NCBI GenBank assembly: GCA_009775375.1
Contig: VSPO01000138.1
Coordinates: forward strand, 1-7,956
Direction of reading: 5' to 3'
Source: Muribaculaceae bacterium
GTDB taxonomy: Bacteria > Bacteroidota > Bacteroidia > Bacteroidales > Muribaculaceae
DNA length: 7,956 nucleotides
Under the pieces are notes generated by a model. The model did no database searches. It saw nothing but the letters and a program-made list of their open reading frames with translations, and was not told the DNA's origin. The position numbers and the translations under genes are program-made. Each line of letters opens with the position of its first letter. Positions within the stretch are counted from its first letter, which is position 1. Of this stretch, positions 1 through 5,516 are shown in pieces.

Positions 1-891
1 GACCTGTTGGAGAAAGCCAAGTTAGAGAAACGTATCGCGGCACTGGAATCTGAGCGCAAAGCCCACAACAAGGGCATATCAGATTCCAAGTTCAGACTCC
101 AGACCATCAGCCACGACATCGCCAACAACGAGGCGGCAATCAGTCGCATGAAGGAGGACGCCGCCCGGTATGCTTCGGTCGTTCAGCGGGATAAAGACGG
201 CAACCCCGTCAACAATCTCACTATCGACACCTGCAACCTCCGTGACGAGCAGAACATGGGTATCCACCTGCAAGGTCTGGCGTTGAAAACCGACACCCAC
301 GGTCAGTACAAGCGTATCGGAGAAGTCTATGGCTTCCCCATCAGTATTATATCCGAAAGGGTGTTAGCCGACGGAAAAGAGACCGTTCAAAACCGATTTG
401 TAGTTGAGGGCAACTACAAATACAAGTTCAACAACGGCTTTATCGCAATGTCCGACACCCATGCCGCCTGCATGAACTTTGTCAACGCTCTGGAGAAGAT
501 ACCCGGCATCATCGCCCAGTATGAGGAACGAACCGCCAAACTAAAAGCCGACGTTCCCCAACTCGAAGCCATCGTCGCCAAGACGTGGGGCAAAGAGGAT
601 GAGTTAAAGCTGCTCAAATCCGAACTTGCCGCCCTCGACCGCAAAATCACCGCCGCCCTCGCTCCCAAGAAAGAGGAGCAGGACGGAGATGAGAACAAGC
701 AGCAGCCCGATACCCAAAGGGTCGAAGTAAGAGATAACCCGTCTCAGGCAACCGGCCCGAAGGAAACAATGGTTGCCGAACCTGCGTCTCCCGGTTATCG
801 CCAGCGAGAACCGTTAAGTTCCCGCATAATAATCGGAGGCTGTGGAGCCACTCCGCCCAGAGGGTTTCGCGCCGCCGGCCCCAAACTTTGA
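1..891 (+). CDS. C-terminal part of a giant N-6 DNA methylase/SNF2-helicase-type protein (5' end outside window)
   Basis: The reading frame is open from base 1 (Asp-Leu-Leu-Glu-Lys), so this is the 3' end of a longer gene; the TTG at 7 is an internal Leu codon. The 296 visible residues hold an N-terminal coiled-coil-like stretch rich in Lys, Glu and Arg, then a compact domain (about residues 90-160) with GQYKRIGEVYGF and GNYKYKFNNGFIAMSDTHAA. A second charged helix follows, containing TWGKEDELKLLKSELAALDRKI-like sequence (about 195-218). This order resembles the extreme C-terminus of the roughly 2000-residue methyltransferase/helicase proteins carried by Bacteroidales conjugative elements, which have been linked to DNA protection or transfer. 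The catalytic domains would lie upstream and cannot be checked here. The last 70 residues are a polar, Pro-rich tail of no recognised family. The gene ends at TGA 889-891, just before a terminator-like stem-loop. Confidence 0.7.
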   Translation, partial: DLLEKAKLEKRIAALESERKAHNKGISDSKFRLQTISHDIANNEAAISRMKEDAARYASVVQRDKDGNPVNNLTIDTCNLRDEQNMGIHLQGLALKTDTHGQYKRIGEVYGFPISIISERVLADGKETVQNRFVVEGNYKYKFNNGFIAMSDTHAACMNFVNALEKIPGIIAQYEERTAKLKADVPQLEAIVAKTWGKEDELKLLKSELAALDRKITAALAPKKEEQDGDENKQQPDTQRVEVRDNPSQATGPKETMVAEPASPGYRQREPLSSRIIIGGCGATPPRGFRAAGPKL

Positions 892-895
892 GAAT

Positions 896-948
896 ATGTC
901 AGCCCGCCATGACAGCGAATGAAATTCATTGTCATGGCGAGCTGATAT
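896..948. terminator. Long stem-loop between convergent genes, probable bidirectional terminator
   Basis: Bases 896-914 pair with 930-948. The core is an uninterrupted 10-bp stem, CGCCATGACA (905-914) with TGTCATGGCG (930-939). One C/A mismatch (904/940) follows, then 8 more pairs including one G-T. The 15-base loop contains a smaller inverted repeat, AATG...CATT. The structure lies between the stop of the upstream gene (889-891) and the stop of the minus-strand regulator, whose TAA complement is 948-950. Neither side has a long T run, so termination may be weak or need Rho, but the position fits a shared terminator. Confidence 0.7.
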
Positions 949-2294
949 TATTTATATCCAACAGGTATCCCATGAATATTCATTTGCTTATATATCATAC
1001 TCCGTGAGAATCCACAGGCCCTTGCAACTTTTGCAATACATCCCTTATGTTCACGGATAAGGGCTTCAAGTCCCTCCCGGGTATCCGGCAGGGATACCTT
1101 CTTGTAATCATCCCGTTCGGAAGTGATGAGAGACAGATCTCCGACTCCGATTTCCCTCATTCTGGCTGTTGAGATGGCGGACTCCATGACCATATTCATT
1201 TCCTCGATATTTGCAGGCCAAGCATAGCTCCTTATCAGTTTCTCGGCGGCGGATGTGAATGTCATTCCTTTGCCACGGCCTTTGGCGCAATGCAGGTCCA
1301 CCATTGCTTTTGCCATTGTCACAAGCTCATCCCGGTATTTTGCCAGCGGGCTTACGGACATTGTTGTATTCATCAGAAGATTATACAATCTGGCTGACAC
1401 TTTGTTGGCTGAGACCAGTTCCGGCAAAGACTTGTTTGTCGCAAAGACTATCCTTCCCTCGAACCTGACCATATGACCTGTCTCCGGATTACGGCACAAA
1501 CCTCTTTCAAACACATCCACAAGCACCTCCTGCGCCATAAGAGACATATGAGTGAAAGAGCGGAAGTAAACGGTGCCCTTGTTGGCTTCTCCGAACAATG
1601 CCTCGAAGTTCTCCCTCAAAGCCTGTCTGTTGGACTGGCAGTCCCTGTTCTCTCGATATGCGTAGTCAAATTTCTGGCGTGGATTACAGTCAAGCACCAG
1701 AAAATTGTAAGCGACACGATTGCTCATACAATGTACCAGCAATGCAAGAGGCTCTTTGCCTACACCTTTCGCCCCTTGCAGCAAGACGGGACATTCCATT
1801 GCAGACTTCTTTCCGATAATGCGTCTGAGTTCCTTTTGTCCGACGGTTATGTCCCTTACCCATGTCATGTCCGGATGGTTTATGCTTATCGAGAATATGA
1901 CCTTGGTGAGATGGTCTATATCGGCATGGTCGTAATAAAACCTCTGGTCAATACCTTGGCAGTATATGTTTTTGATAAGGTTGGGAATGTCAGTACGCAT
2001 ATAGCCGTGGGTCTTGAATGAACCGGGCATATGCGCCTTGGCCCAGTGGATGAGTCTTCTGCCGCTACCCTCGAAGTTGGTCAGGTCAGCTATAAGAGAA
2101 TCAAACTGACGGGTCCTGAGCATCTTTTTTGCTTCGGTGATATTGTTTACGGTCTCGAAAGCATCACCGAATTTTCGCAATGTCTTCGAGTAATCGGCAA
2201 TGCTCTCATCCGACGCGCTGTACAGCAATATTTTCTGCACCCCGTGGCAGTCTGAGGCAGGTTCTTGTGGGATTGTCTTGCGGGGACGTGACAT
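948..2294 (-). CDS. RteB/NtrC-like AAA+ regulator with degenerate receiver and ATPase motifs
   Basis: This 448-residue protein has the three-part plan of sigma-54 activators such as NtrC and of CTnDOT RteB. Residues 20-135 are receiver-like: Asp70 in LIADL sits at the phosphorylation position, but the N-terminal acidic pair is replaced by LLYSAS (23-28). Residues about 145-385 form the AAA+ domain. Its Walker A is intact, GAKGVGKE (174-181). The Walker B strand reads GTVYFRSF (240-247), where the family has an Asp-Glu pair, and no GAFTGA loop appears between residues 200 and 240. An Arg-finger-like SARLYNLL (300-307) and the sensor II-type WPANIEEM (359-366) are recognisable. Residues 407-445 are a Fis-type helix-turn-helix, including ACGFSRSMIYKQM. 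Start ATG is the complement of 2292-2294. It is divergent from an RteC-like gene. Seen: family architecture. Inferred: DNA-binding regulator acting without normal ATP-driven sigma-54 remodelling, perhaps with other sigma factors. No partner histidine kinase is in the window. Confidence 0.8.
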   Translation of the reverse strand: MSRPRKTIPQEPASDCHGVQKILLYSASDESIADYSKTLRKFGDAFETVNNITEAKKMLRTRQFDSLIADLTNFEGSGRRLIHWAKAHMPGSFKTHGYMRTDIPNLIKNIYCQGIDQRFYYDHADIDHLTKVIFSISINHPDMTWVRDITVGQKELRRIIGKKSAMECPVLLQGAKGVGKEPLALLVHCMSNRVAYNFLVLDCNPRQKFDYAYRENRDCQSNRQALRENFEALFGEANKGTVYFRSFTHMSLMAQEVLVDVFERGLCRNPETGHMVRFEGRIVFATNKSLPELVSANKVSARLYNLLMNTTMSVSPLAKYRDELVTMAKAMVDLHCAKGRGKGMTFTSAAEKLIRSYAWPANIEEMNMVMESAISTARMREIGVGDLSLITSERDDYKKVSLPDTREGLEALIREHKGCIAKVARACGFSRSMIYKQMNIHGIPVGYK

Positions 2295-2562
2295 TTATGG
2301 AATTTATATATCTGTTAAATCATACTATTGCATTTAAAGAGAAACAACTCTAACAATCAAATAGTTGTCCGCCATAATGATTTTAACATTCAGATTGATT
2401 CACATAATAAAAGTGTAGTCAGATGTGTTTTTGAATTTTTAGTGTCACTTTGTAACACCTTAACAGACAGAATAAAATACAAACACATCCAGCCGCTGTC
2501 GTGTTTGGATTTCGCAAACGGGCGACAAATTAGTCCGCCGGATTAAGGTTACTTCAAAAACT
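2295..2562. promoter_or_regulatory. Divergent AT-rich control region between RteB-like and RteC-like genes
   Basis: This 268-base stretch separates two divergent regulators and has no convincing gene. It holds several inverted repeats: ACAACT (2344-2349) with AGTTGT (2363-2368); GATGTGTTT (2422-2430) with AAACACATC (2481-2489), a perfect 9-bp match 50 bases apart; and CAAACAC (2480-2486) with GTGTTTG near 2501-2507. The sequence CCGCCGGATT at 2535-2544 recurs upstream of the next gene. No full TAnnTTTG box was found for either direction, so the promoters are inferred from the divergent layout only. The repeats are candidate operators for the flanking regulators. Confidence 0.5.
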
Positions 2563-3171
2563 ATGGATATGACATTCACCCTCCTGAAAACCCGGTTCTT
2601 CCTGAATCTTGAAGACGGGAATGAAACCGACATGAAAGCGCACTATGAGGATATGCGCTCCATAATCGTCTCATTCGTCCACAGTTCGCTGAACTGGCGT
2701 GAGATACATACCGGACTTACCATGTTCATCTCGGAAGTCTCCCATATCATCGGAGACACCATCGGGAAGAAACTAAGGGGATACGCGGCCCGTATCCTTG
2801 AAATAGCCAAGGGGCTGCTTCGACAGCTGGAACTCTTGGTGGAAAATGGCGTCACGGTGTCATGCGAGACCGGTGAGCCGAAGTGCGAGGAATCACCGAA
2901 AGTTGAAAAGAAGGTCAAGCTCTCATCTAAATACACCGCTGTATGTGAAATCATCAATATGGTAATCTCCATGAAGATGATCAACGGCGGCAATATAACG
3001 AGCAATGAGATTATCACTCGTGTGCATCGTCTGTTCGGTCTGGACTATTCTTCGGATAAATACTACAAGACCAGAGGCGAAATCATACGCAGATGTCCCG
3101 AAGACGGAGACAGGGCATATTTCCTGATGTCAGCTGTCAGAACGCTTAACAGCGAGTATGCCAACGCATAA
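2563..3171 (+). CDS. RteC-like regulator of conjugative-element excision
   Basis: This protein has 202 residues. The C-terminal part (about 118-196) follows the pattern I recall for the RteC family. A helix starts at LSSKYTAVCEIINMV, followed by INGGNITSNEI (140-150), then LFGLDYSSDKYYKTRGEII (157-175), and a last helix, RAYFLMSAVRTL (184-195). The corresponding RteC signature is an INNG..DI..I segment, a LF.IDL..YY..F.EI segment and a final basic helix. The N-terminal 100 residues are mainly helical and were not recognised. A polar Glu/Lys linker (about 100-118) joins the two halves. In CTnDOT, RteC is a DNA-binding activator of the excision operon and is made under RteB control. An RteB-like gene lies immediately divergent here, which strengthens the call. 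The start at ATG 2563 follows an A-rich leader (TTCAAAAACT). Similarity is by eye and distant. An unrelated helical regulator remains possible. Confidence 0.6.
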   Translation: MDMTFTLLKTRFFLNLEDGNETDMKAHYEDMRSIIVSFVHSSLNWREIHTGLTMFISEVSHIIGDTIGKKLRGYAARILEIAKGLLRQLELLVENGVTVSCETGEPKCEESPKVEKKVKLSSKYTAVCEIINMVISMKMINGGNITSNEIITRVHRLFGLDYSSDKYYKTRGEIIRRCPEDGDRAYFLMSAVRTLNSEYANA

Positions 3172-3382
3172 TCCACGGTTCAACTACCGAATACAACCGA
3201 TAAAACAGACGAATTTCATGATGTTCTGATATGGCATGAAAGGTAATCAGTTGAAATCCAGCAATAATATCATGTCGAAAAATAATTTGAAAATTTATGT
3301 TTCGGTACTACCGGATTACTCTATTAACCGCCGGATTTTTACCCGCTAACTTTGCAACATCAAACCAAAAGAACCCCAAAAT
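3172..3382. promoter_or_regulatory. Intergenic control region with repeated CCGGATT boxes and a palindrome
   Basis: These 211 bases contain no supported gene. A weak 7-bp inverted repeat, TTTCATG (3214-3220) with CATGAAA (3235-3241), follows the upstream gene and could be a poor terminator. Closer to the next gene are an 11-base palindrome, CGGTA-C-TACCG (3303-3313), and two CCGGATT boxes (3311-3317 and 3331-3337). The second box lies inside CCGCCGGATT (3328-3337), identical to 2535-2544 upstream of the RteC-like gene. The palindrome ends about 34 bases before the -7 box, a suitable place for an activator. Confidence 0.5.
3347..3354 (+). promoter_or_regulatory. Bacteroidales-type -7 promoter box (TAACTTTG)
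   Basis: TAACTTTG exactly fits the Bacteroidales -7 consensus TAnnTTTG. About 20 bases upstream TTAA (near 3324-3327) is only a partial match to the -33 TTTG element, suggesting a promoter that needs an activator. Transcription would start near 3360, giving a leader of about 20 bases before the ATG at 3383. It would drive the helix-turn-helix gene and the DUF4099/DUF3945 gene as one operon. Confidence 0.65.
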
Positions 3383-3799
3383 ATGGATATGACAAAACCA
3401 CCTCCACAACCACCGGTCAACGCCCAGCCATATCAGAAATGGATAATGGACACATTTGGAGTAGCATTATTCCTGTTGTCAAAAATCGCCAACTCTCTGG
3501 CTGAACTGGTGTCCAAGACAAACCGTGTGCGGCTTAGCTACAAAGGCAAGACCATAATAATGGTGCAGGACATAGCGATAGGTCTTAACCTGAGTACAAG
3601 AACAATAAAACGCTACCGCAGCGATGAGAAACTGAAATATTATATCAGTCTTGACGGACATACGGTATTTACCACCCAGGAACAGTTCGATGAATTTATC
3701 GAAAAGAACTTCGTCCATTCCGATGACCCGAGAGCCACCGATATAAAGGATAGAATCAAACAGAACGCCAATAAAGGCGTAAACTCAAAAACAAAATAA
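3383..3799 (+). CDS. Helix-turn-helix (excisionase/MerR-like) DNA-binding protein
   Basis: This 138-residue protein has a Pro-rich start (residues 5-15), a helical segment (about 18-45), and a DNA-binding domain at about 59-108. In that domain MVQDIAIGLNLSTRTIKRYRSD forms the two helices, and KLKYYISLDGHTVFTT followed by EQFDEFI forms the wing and closing helix. This is the layout of the short HTH_17/excisionase-like proteins common in Bacteroidales mobile elements, usually annotated only as helix-turn-helix proteins. A basic, polar tail (110-138) follows. The stop is 3 bases before the next start, so the two genes are very probably cotranscribed from the promoter at 3347. A role in regulating the operon or in excision is inferred. 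The closing part of the protein shows no catalytic motif. Confidence 0.75.
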   Translation: MDMTKPPPQPPVNAQPYQKWIMDTFGVALFLLSKIANSLAELVSKTNRVRLSYKGKTIIMVQDIAIGLNLSTRTIKRYRSDEKLKYYISLDGHTVFTTQEQFDEFIEKNFVHSDDPRATDIKDRIKQNANKGVNSKTK

Positions 3800-3802
3800 T
3801 TT

Positions 3803-5311
3803 ATGGAACAACTCCAAGACCAGGAGGTGCTGATTGCCCGCAACAACGAGACGGGACAGGTAGGCGCGGTCGTCGGTCAGAATCCCGACGGCACCCCGAA
3901 GATGGCAGACGCAAAGACTGCCAAGTTGAGCGACCTCGTTAAGTTCAACAAGGGGCAGAACCCCCTCGAAGCGTTCATGTCAAACTTCATCCGTCAGGCA
4001 AAGAACCCCTCTCTGTTCGGATTCTTCAAACTCCCCGCCGACCGCTATGACGCCATTGCTCCCGCAATGGCCGACCTTATCCAAGACCCGGTGTCAAACG
4101 GCGAGATGCTCAAACCTTACGAAGTAGATGTGAAGTCTGTGGCTCAGACGCAATCGCAAGAACAGACCCCGGTGCAGGAACCGGAGGTAAACCCTCAGCC
4201 CGAGCCTGACAATGTACAGAGCCAACCGGAGGCGGCAGTCACGGCGATTAAGGCAGCTCCTATCGACCCCAACAAAATTGATTGGGCAACCATCGAAAAG
4301 GAGTGGGGCGTGACACGTCAGCAGCTCGAACAGAACGGAGACCTCCGGCAGATGATTTACAATCACAAGTCTCCGAATCTCGTCCGAATTGCCCCCGTGC
4401 TCGATGGACAGCGCATAGAGGCGGATGCCAAACTTTCGTTCAAGCATAATCCTGACGGAAGTATCACTCTTTCGCCCCATTTCATGAAGAGTCGTCCCAA
4501 TCTTGAACAGGAGTATCGTGGCTATACATTCACAGAGCAGGACAAGGCTCAGCTGCGCAAGACCGGCAACCTCGGTAAAGCCGTTGACCTCGTTGACCCG
4601 AAGACAGGAGAAGTACAAAAATGTATTGTCAGCCTTGACAAACTGACCAACGAGATTGAGAGCCAGACGGTGGATGGCACCTATATAAAGCCGAAAATCG
4701 CCAATATCGAGCTGACAATGAGAGAAATCGGAATCCTGAAAAACGGTGGCATTCTGCCCAAGAAGTTTGTAGAACTCGCCGACGGTCGAAAATTCTATGC
4801 TGACCTTCAGTATAGCGTCGAGAAGCGCGATGTCGGATTCAATTCCGAACCTTACCGCAAGGAGAATCAGGAACTCCGCAATAAGGATGCTCAGACCCAG
4901 GCACCTGAAGGTGACAAGCAGACACAGGGCAACTGGCTCGACAAGGACGGCAACATCAAGCGTCTGCACCAGTGGTGCAAGATTCCGCTGGACGAGCAGA
5001 AACAGGCCGACTACATGGCCGGCAAACTTGTCCGTGTAGGAGAAAGCAAGGATAAGTTCGGCAACGACTGCATCATCTATGTTCAGTTTGACCCGCAGAA
5101 GGGGCAGCCGGAGACCACCCGCGAATATCCTGACCGCAGCAAAGTCGTCGGCATCGCCGAGGAAAGCAAGACTCAGCTGTCCGTCAACAACGACGGTCAG
5201 ACCAACGAGGCGACAAAGAATATCCGAGAGCCGCTCCGTAAGGGTCAGACTGAACCCAACAACGAGACCCAGCAGAAGGAGCAAAAGAAGTCCAAAGGTC
5301 CCAAAATCTGA
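3803..5311 (+). CDS. DUF4099/DUF3945 domain protein of Bacteroidales mobile elements
   Basis: This protein has 502 residues. Residues 1-110 form an N-terminal region, followed by a Gln/Pro/Glu-rich linker (about 113-150). Residues 158-235 match DUF4099, starting IDWATIEKEWGVTRQQL and including NGDLRQMIYNHKSPNLV. DUF3945-like units follow: GYTFTEQDKAQLRKTGNLG to VSLDKLTNEI (240-286), a second at ELTMREIGILKNGGIL to FYADLQYSVEKRDV (303-344), and a third, more divergent at IPLDEQKQADYMAGKL to YVQFD (395-430). The tail (455-502) is highly charged and Lys/Gln rich. No signal peptide, membrane segment or enzymatic motif is visible, so it is probably cytoplasmic and structural or nucleic-acid binding. 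The function of these families is unknown. It often sits near topoisomerase and mobilisation genes, as here. It starts 3 bases after the upstream stop. A long open frame on the opposite strand (4094-5587) is a shadow. Confidence 0.8.
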   Translation: MEQLQDQEVLIARNNETGQVGAVVGQNPDGTPKMADAKTAKLSDLVKFNKGQNPLEAFMSNFIRQAKNPSLFGFFKLPADRYDAIAPAMADLIQDPVSNGEMLKPYEVDVKSVAQTQSQEQTPVQEPEVNPQPEPDNVQSQPEAAVTAIKAAPIDPNKIDWATIEKEWGVTRQQLEQNGDLRQMIYNHKSPNLVRIAPVLDGQRIEADAKLSFKHNPDGSITLSPHFMKSRPNLEQEYRGYTFTEQDKAQLRKTGNLGKAVDLVDPKTGEVQKCIVSLDKLTNEIESQTVDGTYIKPKIANIELTMREIGILKNGGILPKKFVELADGRKFYADLQYSVEKRDVGFNSEPYRKENQELRNKDAQTQAPEGDKQTQGNWLDKDGNIKRLHQWCKIPLDEQKQADYMAGKLVRVGESKDKFGNDCIIYVQFDPQKGQPETTREYPDRSKVVGIAEESKTQLSVNNDGQTNEATKNIREPLRKGQTEPNNETQQKEQKKSKGPKI

Positions 5312-5353
5312 TCTCACCACTATCCGCAATATTGAAATAATCTGACTGCCGCT

Positions 5354-5425
5354 ATGTCGCGTGCGCAAGCGATATTTCCGGTATCCCTCCCGCCCGACAT
5401 GGGGAGGTCGCGAACTCCCCGTGTC
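5354..5425 (+). promoter_or_regulatory. Twin hairpins with palindromic 8-base loops in the topoisomerase-like leader
   Basis: Hairpin 1 pairs ATGTCGC (5354-5360) with GCGATAT (5369-5375), 7 bp with one G-T, around the loop GTGCGCAA. Hairpin 2 pairs GACATGGGGAG (5396-5406) with CTCCCCGTGTC (5415-5425), 11 bp with one G-T, around the loop GTCGCGAA. Both loops consist of G, a self-complementary hexamer (TGCGCA or TCGCGA) and A. No T run follows, so these are not intrinsic terminators. They lie in the 205-base gap before the topoisomerase-like gene. They may act as RNA control elements or as DNA palindromes bound by a protein. Confidence 0.6.
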
Positions 5426-5515
5426 ATTCATCCACCACTCAATCCGAGATTCATCTCTCTCCAAGGTTGCAACCGGCGACCGCTCAAAAAAATATTCACC
5501 CTCAAAAAATACTGA
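5354..5515 (+). CDS. Possible 53-residue leader peptide upstream of topoisomerase-like gene
   Basis: An ATG frame at 5354 encodes 53 residues beginning MSRAQAIFPV and ending FTLKKY. It is basic (many Arg and Lys) and Pro-rich, with no recognised family. Its stop, TGA 5513-5515, leaves only one base before the topoisomerase-like ATG at 5517, an arrangement that would allow translational coupling. Its start codon is inside the stem of the first of two hairpins, so initiation could be controlled by RNA folding. No convincing ribosome-binding site is seen beyond an A-rich GAAATAA about 18 bases upstream. It could equally be a chance frame in a leader RNA. Confidence 0.25.
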   Translation: MSRAQAIFPVSLPPDMGRSRTPRVIHPPLNPRFISLQGCNRRPLKKIFTLKKY

Positions 5516-5516
5516 C

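Noticed and set aside
1473..2021. Plus-strand frame of 182 codons
   Set aside because: It is antisense to the AAA+ regulator, whose domains are clearly recognisable on the minus strand.
2328..2546. Plus-strand frame of 72 codons in the divergent region
   Set aside because: The region is AT rich with inverted repeats, the translation is Asn/His rich with no known domain, and no ribosome-binding context is seen.
5361..5516. GTG extension of the topoisomerase-like protein by 52 residues
   Set aside because: The family begins at MKVIITE, the extension resembles no topoisomerase sequence, and it would translate through both leader hairpins.
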